From positions 5,702,417-5,766,416 of the forward strand of contig NZ_CP081000.1 of assembly GCF_019645875.1 (NCBI RefSeq): a DNA stretch of 64,000 nucleotides, in the 5' to 3' direction. Both the position numbers and the translations under genes were made by a program. Below are positions 8,017 through 17,599 of the stretch, one piece after another. Numbering within the stretch: position 1 is the stretch's first letter; each line of letters starts with the position of its first letter. The DNA is from Mycolicibacterium senegalense (lineage in GTDB: Bacteria > Actinomycetota > Actinomycetes > Mycobacteriales > Mycobacteriaceae). The notes beneath the pieces were generated by a model. It searched no databases and was not told where the DNA came from. It worked only from the letters and a program-made list of their open reading frames with translations.

Positions 8017-9783
8017 ATGACTCGACGGATCGTCTGGCTGGTTCTGCTCGGCCTGTTTCTCCCGATCGTGGGATGTTCGTCGTCTCCCGACCCGGCTGAC
8101 CGCTTCGCGGCCTTTGCCGATGCGCTGCAACGCAAAGACGCGCACGCCGCCGCGGCCGAGACCAGCGACCCAGGGACGGCCGAGACGGCAATCAAGTCGA
8201 TGTTCGACGGCATGGGCGATGCCGCCGCGGTCAAGGTCAGCGCCGAAAGCGAAGACGGCGACGAGGCCGGCGCAACGCTGAAGTATCAGTGGTCCTGGGG
8301 AGAGGGCCGGGATTTCGGCTACGACACCACCGGCACCGCCACCAAAACCGGTGACGACTGGCGCATCGCGTGGGCGCCGACGCTGCTGCACCGAGATCTG
8401 CGGGACGGCTTGAAGTTTCAGTACAGCACCGACAGCGACCTGCAGACCCCGGTGCTGGACCGGACCGGTCAGCCGTTGATGACGTGGCAGACCGTGGGCG
8501 TGATCACCCTGGACCGCGCCCGCTTGGATTCGGCTGCCCCGCTCGCCGCGCTGCTCGCGCCGTTCGATGCCAGCACCACCGCGGAATCCATCAACGCACA
8601 GTTCGCGTCGAACACCGATGACCGGGTGACGGTGATGAAACTGCGCGAGGACGACCTCGCCAAGGTGCGCGACCAACTGGGCCAGGTTCCCGGCGTCACC
8701 GTGACCGAACAGGGTGAGTTGCTGACCACCGATCGCCAACTTTCCTCACCGGCCATCGGCGGTCTGGCCCAACTGTGGCACGACCGGATCACCGAAGCCG
8801 CCGGATGGTCGGTGTACCTGGTCGACGGCGACGGCGCGGCGGCGCAGCGGCTGGCCTCGACGCCGCCCGCCCAGACCGACCCGATGCGCACCACGCTGGA
8901 CCTGCGACTGCAACTTCTCGCCCAACAGGCGGTGAACCAGGAGGCCCGGCCCGCCGTGGTGGTCGCGATCTCCGGATCGACGGGCGGCATCCTGGCCGCC
9001 GCGCAGAATGCCGCCGCCGATCCACAAGGCGCCATTGCCTTTTCGGGGCTCTACCCGCCGGGGTCGACGTTCAAGACCATCACCACCGCTGCCGCCCTCG
9101 AAGCCGGCCTGGCCACCCCGGAGTCCCCGGTCGCCTGCCCGGGTCAGCTGACGATCGAGAACCGCACCATTCCCAACGACGACGACTTCGACCTCGGCAC
9201 AGTGCCTTTGGCCTCGGCGTTCTCCCATTCGTGCAACACCAGCATGGCGGCGCTGTCCGACAAGCTGCCCGCTGACGCGCTGACCAAAACGGCCCGCGCC
9301 TTCGGCATCGGGGTGGACTTCACCATCCCTGGCCTCACCACGGTGACGGGAAAGGTCCCCAACGCCGACACCGCCGCTCAACGCGTCGAGAACGGTATCG
9401 GCCAGGGCACCGTGACCGTCAGCCCGTTCGGGCTCGCGGTAGCCGAGGCCAGCCTGGCCCACGGCTCGACCGTACTGCCCAGCCTCGTCGACGGTGACAA
9501 AGTCACCGCCGATACCCCGTCGCAGCCGCTGCCGGCCGCCGTCACCTCCGCCTTGCGGGACATGATGCGCAAGACCGTGACCGAAGGCACGGCAAGCCAA
9601 TTGAGTGACATCCCCGATCTGGGCGGCAAGACCGGGACGGCCGAGTTCGGCGATAACACCCACTCGCACGGGTGGTTCGCCGGGATCGCCGGGGACATCG
9701 CGTTCGCGACCCTGGTGGTGGGCGGCGATTCGTCGGCACCCGCGGTGAAAATCTCCGGCGACTTCCTGCGATCGGCCGGCTAA
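8017..9783 (+). CDS. Penicillin-binding lipoprotein (class B-like transpeptidase, MecA_N domain)
   Basis: A 588-residue cell-wall transpeptidase. A short leader with lipobox LPIVGC puts Cys20 at the membrane. An NTF2-like MecA_N domain (about 25-140) is followed by a linker/dimerisation part and the transpeptidase domain with all three motifs: STFK (Ser350), SCN (Ser405) and KTGTAEF (Lys538). It is the counterpart of the mycobacterial lipoprotein PBP (Rv2864c / PBP-lipo, from memory), which cross-links peptidoglycan during growth and division. It is probably co-transcribed with the hydrolase upstream. It ends 4 nt into the convergent reactivase gene. Confidence 0.9.
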   Translation: MTRRIVWLVLLGLFLPIVGCSSSPDPADRFAAFADALQRKDAHAAAAETSDPGTAETAIKSMFDGMGDAAAVKVSAESEDGDEAGATLKYQWSWGEGRDFGYDTTGTATKTGDDWRIAWAPTLLHRDLRDGLKFQYSTDSDLQTPVLDRTGQPLMTWQTVGVITLDRARLDSAAPLAALLAPFDASTTAESINAQFASNTDDRVTVMKLREDDLAKVRDQLGQVPGVTVTEQGELLTTDRQLSSPAIGGLAQLWHDRITEAAGWSVYLVDGDGAAAQRLASTPPAQTDPMRTTLDLRLQLLAQQAVNQEARPAVVVAISGSTGGILAAAQNAAADPQGAIAFSGLYPPGSTFKTITTAAALEAGLATPESPVACPGQLTIENRTIPNDDDFDLGTVPLASAFSHSCNTSMAALSDKLPADALTKTARAFGIGVDFTIPGLTTVTGKVPNADTAAQRVENGIGQGTVTVSPFGLAVAEASLAHGSTVLPSLVDGDKVTADTPSQPLPAAVTSALRDMMRKTVTEGTASQLSDIPDLGGKTGTAEFGDNTHSHGWFAGIAGDIAFATLVVGGDSSAPAVKISGDFLRSAG

Positions 9784-11486
9784 CCGGTTCCGGATTCGGC
9801 GGCCAGGTGGACCAGGCCCGAGGCGACCGCGAACCGCGGGCCGTGCACACGGTCGATGTTGGCCCGCCCCACCACAACGCCGACGCCGCGTACGGACTCA
9901 CCGACCGTGCGCAACAGTTCGTCGTCAAGCGCGCCGCCACCGGCCAGAACCAGCGCCGTCGGAGGTTTCTCGAATGCGGTCAGGCAGCGGGCGATGTTGG
10001 CGGCGACGGTTTCCTGCTTGATCGCCAGCCGAAGGCTGCGCCATTCCTCGGCAGCCAGTTTGGTGGAGAACGGCACCAACCCGGCCGTGCCGCGGGTGCA
10101 CAGCCGGCCGATCGCGTCGGCCGCGGCCGGTGCGTCGAGGAACAACCGCCGGCCGTCTTCCTCGTGCGCGACGTGCGGGCCTTCGACCCGGATGGCCGGG
10201 GTGCGCTTGACCCGCTCGGCCAGCGCCCGCGGGATGTTCAGCATGCGTGCCACCGCCACGGTGATGGACTCCCCCGCACCGGCCGCCGTGACCGTGCGCT
10301 CGGGGCCGATCAAATCGATGGTGCCGCCACCGATATCGCACACCACCGAGTCCGGCGGCAGCCCCGGGGTGGTGCGGGCACCGCGGGCGGCGGCCTCCGG
10401 TTCGGTGGCGATGGTGCGGGCCGGGCGTCCGGCCAGCTCCGCGAGCGTCGACGCGGCGTCCTCGACGTGATCGGCGGCCAGTAGGGCCACCACGGTGCCG
10501 CGGGCCTCGGCCACGCCGCGGCGCAGCCACGTCCCGCTGTCCAGCGCCGCGAGGTCGGTGAAAAAGGCATCGTCGACGGCGATCTCATGATCGGCGGTCG
10601 GGATGGAGCGCAATCGGATCCGCACCACACTGCCCGGCGGTTCGCGCCGCAGGATGGTGTGGGCCTGAGCCGGCGAGTACCGAACACGGGCTCCGTCGAT
10701 CCGGAACTCGACGTAGTCGTCATCGACCGCGGGCGGCGCCGGCGGCTCGGTGCGCGCCGTCACCGCGATGGCCGGGGAATCGGCGAGTTCCCTGGTGAAC
10801 TCGGCGACGTCGTGGATCTGCTCATGGCCGAGTTCCAGCGCCGCACACAGCGCGATCGGATCTGCCAGCGCCCGATAGGCACGCCCCTCGGCCACCACCT
10901 CCACTGCAACCAGCACCCCCGGTGCCAGCCCGTCGAGGATCACCTCGTCGACCACCGGGACGTCGACCGGAATCCGGTTGCCGATCAACACCGCATCGTC
11001 CTGGGCAGCCAGCACACCGGCCACGGTCCAGCCTTCCGATACCGCGGTGGTGATCGCCTCGGCGGCAACCTCGAAGTCGGTGTGGCCGTCAACCGAGACG
11101 ATCACCGGCCCGGATTGTGGCTCCGATGTCAGTGCACTCAACGGCACATGCCGGCCCACCGCGTACCCCGTCCCGGCCGGGGTACTGGCATCGGGCCTGC
11201 GCAGGCTGCGCACCGGGGAGCGCGGCGACGGCGCCGGGGCCAGCGGAGCCGTTTCGGTGTCGACCGGCCGGATCCTGGAGAGCACCAGTTCATCGGCACG
11301 CACCTGGGCGTCGACCTCGATCCGATGTAGCAGCGCGGCGGCGCCCTCCAGCGAGTCCAGGGATCCCTTGCGGCCCCGGGTCGGCGCCTGACCGTGGGTG
11401 ATCGGCTCGGCGACGCCATCGGTGATGCGCGCCAGGACGATCTCGGTGGTGTGGTTGCCCACGTCGATGCCGGCGACGACCCTCAC
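9780..11486 (-). CDS. ddrA: Diol/glycerol dehydratase reactivase, ATPase subunit
   Basis: A 568-residue chaperone-like ATPase that releases damaged cobalamin from diol dehydratase so that fresh adenosylcobalamin can bind. It has the actin/Hsp70-type phosphate-binding start MRVVAGIDVGNHTTEIVLARI and a later VVCDIGGGTIDLIGP motif (about residues 383-398). It is third in the run after the fused dehydratase and its small subunit, with 4-nt ATGA-type overlaps. The small reactivase partner (DdrB) is not seen in the window. It converges on the PBP gene. Confidence 0.88.
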   Translation of the reverse strand: MRVVAGIDVGNHTTEIVLARITDGVAEPITHGQAPTRGRKGSLDSLEGAAALLHRIEVDAQVRADELVLSRIRPVDTETAPLAPAPSPRSPVRSLRRPDASTPAGTGYAVGRHVPLSALTSEPQSGPVIVSVDGHTDFEVAAEAITTAVSEGWTVAGVLAAQDDAVLIGNRIPVDVPVVDEVILDGLAPGVLVAVEVVAEGRAYRALADPIALCAALELGHEQIHDVAEFTRELADSPAIAVTARTEPPAPPAVDDDYVEFRIDGARVRYSPAQAHTILRREPPGSVVRIRLRSIPTADHEIAVDDAFFTDLAALDSGTWLRRGVAEARGTVVALLAADHVEDAASTLAELAGRPARTIATEPEAAARGARTTPGLPPDSVVCDIGGGTIDLIGPERTVTAAGAGESITVAVARMLNIPRALAERVKRTPAIRVEGPHVAHEEDGRRLFLDAPAAADAIGRLCTRGTAGLVPFSTKLAAEEWRSLRLAIKQETVAANIARCLTAFEKPPTALVLAGGGALDDELLRTVGESVRGVGVVVGRANIDRVHGPRFAVASGLVHLAAESGTG

Positions 11487-11815
11487 CGCAACAAGCCCCG
11501 GCGCGCGTACACCGCGGCGGCTTGCCGGACCAGCTCGGCGCAGCGCACGGCACCGCGGGTTTCCAGTGACGCCTGCAGCGCGTCGAGTTCGGCGGCAGTG
11601 GAGCGGTGCGGGCGCAACGCCTCGTACAGCCCCATCACCTCTTCGTCGTCGATGGTCGCCAATTCGGCTGCGCGTAGGAAGTTCTCCGCGAGCTGCGGGT
11701 TGCCGTTCTCCTCGGCGACAACGGCCTGATGTGCCAGGGTCACCGGATCCATCCGCAGATCCGACAGGTCCAACTTGCCGTCGACGGCGGCTTCGACCGT
11801 GTACTTCTCGCTCAT
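11483..11815 (-). CDS. Diol/glycerol dehydratase small (gamma) subunit
   Basis: A 110-residue subunit of the adenosylcobalamin-dependent dehydratase. It is somewhat shorter than the enterobacterial gamma subunits (about 140-170), lacking part of the N-terminal extension. The LRMDPVTLAHQAVVAEENGNPQLAENFLRAAELATI stretch, described here only in outline (about residues 20-55), and EEVMGLYEALRPHRSTAAEL are typical of the family. It overlaps the fused alpha-beta gene and the reactivase by 4 nt on each side, so the stoichiometric subunits are translationally coupled. Confidence 0.87.
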   Translation of the reverse strand: MSEKYTVEAAVDGKLDLSDLRMDPVTLAHQAVVAEENGNPQLAENFLRAAELATIDDEEVMGLYEALRPHRSTAAELDALQASLETRGAVRCAELVRQAAAVYARRGLLR

Positions 11816-14064
11816 TTCCGGGTCACCTCCACTGTGACGGGCGCTTGGCCCGGTTCACAGGCTTCACGTTCGAGTGCCACCAACGCGACCGCGCGGGCGT
11901 GATAGCGCGCCGAGATCGACTCGTCGGTGCCGCCGGTCAGGATCGGCACCGGCGCCATGCCCTTGGCGTGGCGGGCGGCGTTGCGACCCAGTTCCCGGTA
12001 ATTCTTTGCGGTCAGCAGGGGCGCCACACTGAACAGCTCCAGGTTGGCCAGGGGCGCCAGATCCCGGCGGTGAATGAGCGCAGTGCCCTTGCCCTGCAGG
12101 CCGATTCCGATGCCCGATCCGGACAGTTTGGCCGCGGTCAGGCCGATCAGGCCGACGTCGATGGTCGAGCGCACCCGCACGAACCGCGGCACACAGCCCT
12201 CCTCCTCCAGCCCGGCGGACAGTTGACGGATCACCTCGCCGATGGGCAGCCCGCACAAGCTCAGCCACACGCTGCGCCCCAGCGCCGGTGACAGGCCGAT
12301 ACACACCTCCCGCGGATCGCCACCCTGACGGGCGGTTTCCAGGTCGGTGACACTGATGTGGCCGGCATGCTCATCCTGGTCGGCGGTGAGCTCGGCCGCG
12401 CTGCGTTGTTGGCGGATGGCGTCGATCTCAGCCCGGCGCGCTTCGGTGAGCGTGTAACCCGTTGCCGGGCCGGTGTAGTCATTCGGGTCGGTGACCTTGG
12501 ACAGCACCCGGAACTGCTCATCGAAGATCGCCGAGGTCTGCAACTGGTCGCCGCGTAGCCGTTCGACCGTGAGCCGCATGATGGCTTCGGCCTCGTCGTC
12601 GTAACCGGTGCGTTTGAGGGAGGCGATCACGTCGAACACGGTGAGCTGCCTGGCCTCGATGGCATTGGCCGCTTCCGCAACGGCTTTCGGGTCTCCGGGT
12701 GGCAGATCGCGTGACCCGTTGGCGATCACCACCTCCTCGATGTGGCTGTCGTCGAAATCGGCCAGGCCCAGGTCGCGGTACACCGCCTGCACGGCGGTCG
12801 CAGCGCGTCGTCGTACCGCGGCCAGGTGCTCGGGCGGCACCGTCCGCAAACCGCCGTCTGCACCCCAATCACGTTGCAGGACCAGAAAATCATCCATGTC
12901 GTCGGCGTTGAAGTTGGACAGCGCGAAGGCGTTGTCGTAACGCGGGATCGAGCCGAACCCGGAGAAGATGAAATCGGCGCCGGCCAGCAGCACCGGCAGC
13001 GTGTGGGCGCTTCGGCGAATGTCGGATTCGGAGATCAGATTGTCATTGCCCGCGCACGACTCCAGATCGCGCATCATCACCATCAGGTTTTCGGCGAGCA
13101 GCTCCTTCATCCCCTCGGGCACCGAGGCCACCACGCCGACCCCGTCGATGCCGCCGTTCTGCACGCCCTGGGAGCCGAGTGCGCGCGCCAAAGACACACA
13201 GCGCGATTCGAGGTAGAGGATCGAGCACTTCTCGGCCGCACCCATCAGCACCTCGGCGCCACCGCCGCTGGTGACCCGCATCTTCAAACCGCGCGAGGCG
13301 TAGGCGCTCGTCAAGATCGCCTTGGAGAACGGGGTGTCGTCACCGTCGACGAACACCTGCTCGGTGCCGTAGATGGAAATGGTCTCGGCGTAGCTGGTCA
13401 GCCCGCGCAGGCCCAGCCGCAGCTCCATGGCCTCCTCGATCGAGCATTGCGCCATCGCGCCGGGCACGCCCACCTGCGAACCGATCAGCAGCGCAACGGC
13501 ATTCGACGGCGCATCGCCGAGCACCGGCACCGTCGTCTCGACCTCCCGGAATCCGTAGGCCACCGCGCTGGCGGCATCGGCGGCGATCAGCATCGGATCG
13601 TCGAGCTGGTTGGTGACATGGGCTTGATTGCTCGGGGTGCGCCTGGCGCGCATCTTGGCCATCGCCATCTGCATCTCGACCGGCGTCAGCAGGGCGATGA
13701 CGCGAGCGAGCTTGGCCGGCGTGGTACCGCCGATCAACCGGACCACCTCGGCCCGGGGAACGTTGAGGTCGACGGTCTTGCGGGCCAGTTCGACCTCGGT
13801 CATGGCCATGGCTTCCTCTGCGACGTCGAGGTCCAGGCCATACCGGGCGATGAACTCGTCGATCACGTCGAAATCGGTGGCGGCCTTGCCGTCCATCTCC
13901 ACGACCTGGCCGTCGCGCACCACCAGCGACGGTTCCGGATCGTGCGGGCTGCGCATCGCGACCAGGCCCAGCTCCGGGTTGGTCACGCTGAAGCCGTCGA
14001 GGTTCACCGGCTTCGCATCGAGGATCCGCATCCTGCCGAGGTAGGCACCGCCGTCATCCGCCAC
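11812..14064 (-). CDS. B12-dependent diol/glycerol dehydratase, fused large and medium subunits
   Basis: A 750-residue protein. Residues 1 to about 545 match the large (PduC/DhaB1) subunit, including KPVNLDGF near the start, YGTEQVFVDGDDTPFSK, and SGFGSIPRYDNAF. Residues from about 555 match the medium subunit, ending ISARYHARAVALVALEREA. The enzyme converts 1,2-diols or glycerol to aldehydes by a radical mechanism. Separate genes are usual in enterobacteria; fusion is known in actinobacteria. No microcompartment shell genes or visible B12 riboswitch accompany it. The start may instead be the ATG at 14031 (MRILDAKPVN), which aligns better with PduC. Confidence 0.9.
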   Translation of the reverse strand: MADDGGAYLGRMRILDAKPVNLDGFSVTNPELGLVAMRSPHDPEPSLVVRDGQVVEMDGKAATDFDVIDEFIARYGLDLDVAEEAMAMTEVELARKTVDLNVPRAEVVRLIGGTTPAKLARVIALLTPVEMQMAMAKMRARRTPSNQAHVTNQLDDPMLIAADAASAVAYGFREVETTVPVLGDAPSNAVALLIGSQVGVPGAMAQCSIEEAMELRLGLRGLTSYAETISIYGTEQVFVDGDDTPFSKAILTSAYASRGLKMRVTSGGGAEVLMGAAEKCSILYLESRCVSLARALGSQGVQNGGIDGVGVVASVPEGMKELLAENLMVMMRDLESCAGNDNLISESDIRRSAHTLPVLLAGADFIFSGFGSIPRYDNAFALSNFNADDMDDFLVLQRDWGADGGLRTVPPEHLAAVRRRAATAVQAVYRDLGLADFDDSHIEEVVIANGSRDLPPGDPKAVAEAANAIEARQLTVFDVIASLKRTGYDDEAEAIMRLTVERLRGDQLQTSAIFDEQFRVLSKVTDPNDYTGPATGYTLTEARRAEIDAIRQQRSAAELTADQDEHAGHISVTDLETARQGGDPREVCIGLSPALGRSVWLSLCGLPIGEVIRQLSAGLEEEGCVPRFVRVRSTIDVGLIGLTAAKLSGSGIGIGLQGKGTALIHRRDLAPLANLELFSVAPLLTAKNYRELGRNAARHAKGMAPVPILTGGTDESISARYHARAVALVALEREACEPGQAPVTVEVTRK

Positions 14065-14117
14065 GCGACCATTTTGCGTGACCGACCCTATTTGGTCTAC
14101 CCATTACGCCTTTCGGG

Positions 14118-15485
14118 TCAGACCCCGGCCGCCACCTCAAGCTCCTTGAGGGAGTCCTCCAGATGACTGAGCATGCGCTGCAGATGCGGCACACTGCGCC
14201 GGCAACCCACCAAGCCGAAATCCAAGTTGCCGGCATTGCTGGCCAAGGTGATATTCATCGCCTGCCCGTCCAGCGCGATCGACAACGGATAGTTGCCGTC
14301 CAGCCGAGCACCCTTCCAGTACAGCGGGTTTCGCGGTCCCGGCACATTGGAGATGACCAGGTTGAACGGTGGCGAGGTGGCCTTGACGAAACCCGGCACG
14401 GCGGCCAGGCCGAGCGGGGCGATCATCATCGCCGACAGCGCCAGAGCCTGAACCCGGGGCAGCTCGGAGAACACTTTCTTGTTGCCCCGCATCGACTCAC
14501 CGACGACCTTCAGCCGCTCGGCCGCGTCATCCAGATCGGTGCCCAAACTGCACAACACCGAACCGACCAGATTGCCGCCGGCATCGGCCTCGTGCTCGGC
14601 GCGCAAGCTCACCGGCACCATCGCGATCAACGACCGATCCGGCAGCGCGTCCTGCTCCAGCAGATACGCACGCAACGCTCCGGCACACACCGCCAGCACC
14701 ACATCGTTGACCGTGGACCCGGCGGCCCGCGATATCCGTTTGAACCGCTCGAGCGGCCAGGACTGCGCCGCGACTCGGCGGGCCCCGCCGATCTTGACGT
14801 TGAACATGGTCTTGGGCGCCGCGAACGGCAACGTCAGCTGCTGTTCCAGCAGCGCCGAGCGAGCCAGCTTGACGGTGGACGGCGCCAGCCCGGCCACCGA
14901 TCCGACGGTGTCGGTGACCGTCTTCATCACCGACGAACTCTGGTGTGGGCGTTTACGGCGCGGCACGGTCCATGGCACCCGCACCTCGGCGTCATCGGGG
15001 TCCTCCGACAACGTGCGCATCAGCAGCTTGAGCGCCGACACCCCATCGATGAGCGAATGGTGCATCTTGGTGTAGACCGCGAACCTGCCGTCGGCCAAGC
15101 CCTCGATCAGGTGCGCCTCCCACAGCGGGCGGTGCCTGTCGAGCAGGCTGCCGTGCAGGCGCGAGGTCAGCTCCAACAGATCGCGGATCCGCCCCGGTGA
15201 CGGCAGACCCGAGCGACGCAAGTGATAGTCCAGGTCGACATCCTGGTCATACGTCCAGCCGACATTCGCAATGCCGCCCAGGATGGTCGCCGGATGCTTG
15301 CGGAACACGGGCTCGAACTCGGTGTGGGCCACCATCTCGTCGTACAACTCGCGGACGAACTCGCGGCCCGCACCGTCCGGGGGCTCATAGAGCGCCAGGC
15401 CGCCGACATGGAACGGGTGCTCCCGCGTCTCGGCGATCAGGAACATCGAATCGGTCGGCGACATTAGCTCCATGGACCCATTCAA
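14118..15485 (-). CDS. Wax ester synthase/diacylglycerol acyltransferase (WS/DGAT)
   Basis: A 455-residue acyl-CoA-dependent acyltransferase that makes triacylglycerol or wax esters at the membrane or lipid-droplet surface. The catalytic HHSLIDG motif (HHxxxDG, about residue 141) and the family start MELMSPTDSMFLIAE are present, as is the late NVPGPRNPLYW motif. The ATG at 15485 adds MNGS before the conserved MELMSPTD; the ATG at 15473 is an alternative. It lies 53 bp upstream of the diol dehydratase genes on the same strand, so co-transcription is possible. Confidence 0.93.
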   Translation of the reverse strand: MNGSMELMSPTDSMFLIAETREHPFHVGGLALYEPPDGAGREFVRELYDEMVAHTEFEPVFRKHPATILGGIANVGWTYDQDVDLDYHLRRSGLPSPGRIRDLLELTSRLHGSLLDRHRPLWEAHLIEGLADGRFAVYTKMHHSLIDGVSALKLLMRTLSEDPDDAEVRVPWTVPRRKRPHQSSSVMKTVTDTVGSVAGLAPSTVKLARSALLEQQLTLPFAAPKTMFNVKIGGARRVAAQSWPLERFKRISRAAGSTVNDVVLAVCAGALRAYLLEQDALPDRSLIAMVPVSLRAEHEADAGGNLVGSVLCSLGTDLDDAAERLKVVGESMRGNKKVFSELPRVQALALSAMMIAPLGLAAVPGFVKATSPPFNLVISNVPGPRNPLYWKGARLDGNYPLSIALDGQAMNITLASNAGNLDFGLVGCRRSVPHLQRMLSHLEDSLKELEVAAGV

Positions 15486-15565
15486 CGCCGCTCCGGGACC
15501 CGGGGATGCAAAACAAGTAGCCGACTACTCATGCACGGGCCCGGGCAAGCACCCAAGATCGACAC

Positions 15566-17347
15566 ATGCCGGGGCCATCGCTTCTCACAAGACTGTTCCT
15601 CAAGACCACCGAGCTGGTTGACCGCCGGGTCGGCTGGGACAAACTGCCGCCGTTCCTGGGCATCTCGGTGCTGGTCGGAATCCGGGACGCGTTGCGGGAA
15701 CACAACTTGTACGACGCCTACGAAGGCAACCCACCGCAGGCGCCCCCGCTGGACCCGACCGAGTATCTGACCAACCGGACGGCCGACGGCACGTACAACG
15801 ACCTCTCGGTGCCGTCCATGGGCATGGCCAACACCCGATTCGGACGCAACGTGCCACTGGCCGAGGGCCGTGCCGAGACGCTGCCGGAGCTGATGGATCC
15901 CAACCCCCGGCTGATCAGCACCAAACTGTTGCAGCGGCGCGAATTCCAGCCGGCCACCACCCTCAATGTGCTGGCCGGTGCGTGGTTGCAGTTCGAGACC
16001 CGAGACTGGTTCAGCCACGGCACCGACGCCAACCGGATGCTCGAGATTCCCCGCCCCGACGGCGACGACGAATGGCCCGAGGACACCATCAAGGTCCCCG
16101 CCACCCCGGCCGATCCCACAGCCGAGCCCGGCGGTTCGACCTTCCTGAACACCGAAACCCATTGGTGGGACGCCTCCCAGATCTACGGCAGCAACCAGGA
16201 CTTCCAGAACGCCATCCGCACCCACCACGACGGCAAGGTCCGCATCGACGCCGACGGGTTCATCGACATCGACCCGGCCCTCATCGGGGCATCCGGCGGA
16301 GCCGACGGCTGGTGGCTGGGCATGGAGCTGATGGGCACCATCTTCATGCGGGAGCACAACGCGATCTGCGACCGGCTCAAGGCCGCCTACCCGCAGTGGT
16401 CCGACGACCAGTTGTTCAACAAAGCGCGGCTGATCAACGCCGCGCTGGTCGCCAAGATCCACACCATCGAATGGACCCCGGCGATCCTGGGACATCCGAC
16501 CCTGCAGATCGGGATGCGGGCCAACTGGTTCGGCCTGGCCGGTGAGCGGGTCAAGGAGTTGTTCGGCCGGCTGGGCTCCAGCGACATCCTCAGCGGAATC
16601 ACCGGATCGACAACCGACCACCACACCGCGCCCTACTCGATCACCGAGGACTTCGTCACCGTCTACCGGATGCACCCGTTGGTGCCCGACGACTACGAAT
16701 TCCTCAGCCTCACACCCGGAGCCGAGCCGCGCACACTCACCTTCAGCGAGATCCACGGCGGCGCCAACTCCCGCGGCGTCCTCAAGAGCATCGGCGCCGC
16801 CGAATGCCTGTACTCCCTGGGCGTCGCGCATCCCGGCGCGGTCACCCTGCACAACAGCCCGACCTTCATGCGGAGCTTCCAGCGCACCGACGAGCACACC
16901 CTCGACATGATCGCCACCGACATCCTGCGCTCCCGCGAGCGAGGAGTGCCGCGCTACAACGACTTCCGCCGCGCCCTCCGCCTCGCCCCGGCGACGAGTT
17001 TCGACCAGATCAGCGGCGGCGACGCCTCGACTGCCGCGGTGATGGCCGAGATCTACGGCGGAGACATCGAGAAGGTCGACACCATGGTCGGCATGTTCGG
17101 GGAAAAACTGCCGGAAGGGTTCGGATTCAGTGACACCGCATTCCGGATCTTCGTGCTGATGGCCACCCGGCGGCTCAAGAGCGACCGGTTCTACACCGTC
17201 GACTTCACTCCGCGGGTATACACCCCTGAAGGCATGGACTGGATCGACCACAACGACATGACCTCGGTCTTGCTGCGGCACTATCCCGAGCTCGGGCCGT
17301 CACTGCGCGGGCAGCGCAACGCGTTCGCGCCGTGGGCACGGATCTAG
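15566..17347 (+). CDS. Animal-type heme peroxidase family, fatty-acid alpha-dioxygenase-like
   Basis: A 593-residue protein of the peroxidase-cyclooxygenase superfamily. Features: a distal-side QFETRDWFSHG (candidate distal His near residue 152), FMREHNAICDRL (about 256), a proximal VYRMHPLVPDDYEF (heme-ligand His near residue 370), and SRERGVPRYNDFRR. Plant-type alpha-dioxygenases with these motifs add O2 at the alpha carbon of fatty acids to start alpha-oxidation. There is no clear signal peptide. It is divergent from the WS/DGAT gene, 80 bp apart, suggesting a lipid-related role. Substrate is inferred. Confidence 0.82.
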   Translation: MPGPSLLTRLFLKTTELVDRRVGWDKLPPFLGISVLVGIRDALREHNLYDAYEGNPPQAPPLDPTEYLTNRTADGTYNDLSVPSMGMANTRFGRNVPLAEGRAETLPELMDPNPRLISTKLLQRREFQPATTLNVLAGAWLQFETRDWFSHGTDANRMLEIPRPDGDDEWPEDTIKVPATPADPTAEPGGSTFLNTETHWWDASQIYGSNQDFQNAIRTHHDGKVRIDADGFIDIDPALIGASGGADGWWLGMELMGTIFMREHNAICDRLKAAYPQWSDDQLFNKARLINAALVAKIHTIEWTPAILGHPTLQIGMRANWFGLAGERVKELFGRLGSSDILSGITGSTTDHHTAPYSITEDFVTVYRMHPLVPDDYEFLSLTPGAEPRTLTFSEIHGGANSRGVLKSIGAAECLYSLGVAHPGAVTLHNSPTFMRSFQRTDEHTLDMIATDILRSRERGVPRYNDFRRALRLAPATSFDQISGGDASTAAVMAEIYGGDIEKVDTMVGMFGEKLPEGFGFSDTAFRIFVLMATRRLKSDRFYTVDFTPRVYTPEGMDWIDHNDMTSVLLRHYPELGPSLRGQRNAFAPWARI

Positions 17348-17364
17348 GTCCGTCGGTCATCAAA

Positions 17365-17398
17365 AAACCCGCTACCTGCATCGACAGGTAGCGGGTTT
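17365..17398. terminator. Bidirectional terminator
   Basis: A 14-bp perfect stem (AAACCCGCTACCTG with CAGGTAGCGGGTTT) and a 6-nt loop. A-tract on the left and T-tract on the right mean it can end both the peroxidase transcript and the oppositely transcribed tRNA-Ser. Confidence 0.85.
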
Positions 17399-17402
17399 AT
17401 GG

Positions 17403-17490
17403 CGGTGGCGGAGGGATTTGAACCCTCGGACGGGGGTTACCCGTCACACGCTTTCGAGGCGTGCTCCTTAGGCCGCTCGGACACGCCACC
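17403..17490 (-). tRNA. tRNA-Ser (anticodon CGA)
   Basis: An 88-nt serine tRNA with the long variable arm. The acceptor stem GGTGGCG pairs with CGCCACC, the anticodon loop reads CTCGAAA (anticodon CGA), and the T-arm is GGGTTCAAATCCC with G73 as discriminator. CCA is not encoded. Confidence 0.95.
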
Positions 17491-17599
17491 GTGTGGCAGC
17501 TTACCGGGCGAGCGCGCCAGGCCCTAATCGGTCGCGAGTCTGAGGTTGATGTCGAGAATCCAGCGCAAACTCGCACAGAAGTTCAGATTGGCGCCCGAA

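Noticed and set aside
14065..14117. Cobalamin riboswitch upstream of the diol dehydratase
   Set aside because: The 53-bp gap is too short and I could not find the B12-box core; the gene may be read through from the WS/DGAT gene or regulated otherwise.
12742..14166. A 474-codon frame on the + strand opposite the diol dehydratase
   Set aside because: It is antisense to the PduC-like domains; no recognisable motif, and the ribosome site is absent.
15482..17281. A 599-codon frame on the - strand opposite the heme peroxidase
   Set aside because: It is the exact antisense of a gene with clear peroxidase motifs, and its composition is Gly/Val/Asp-biased with no fold signature.
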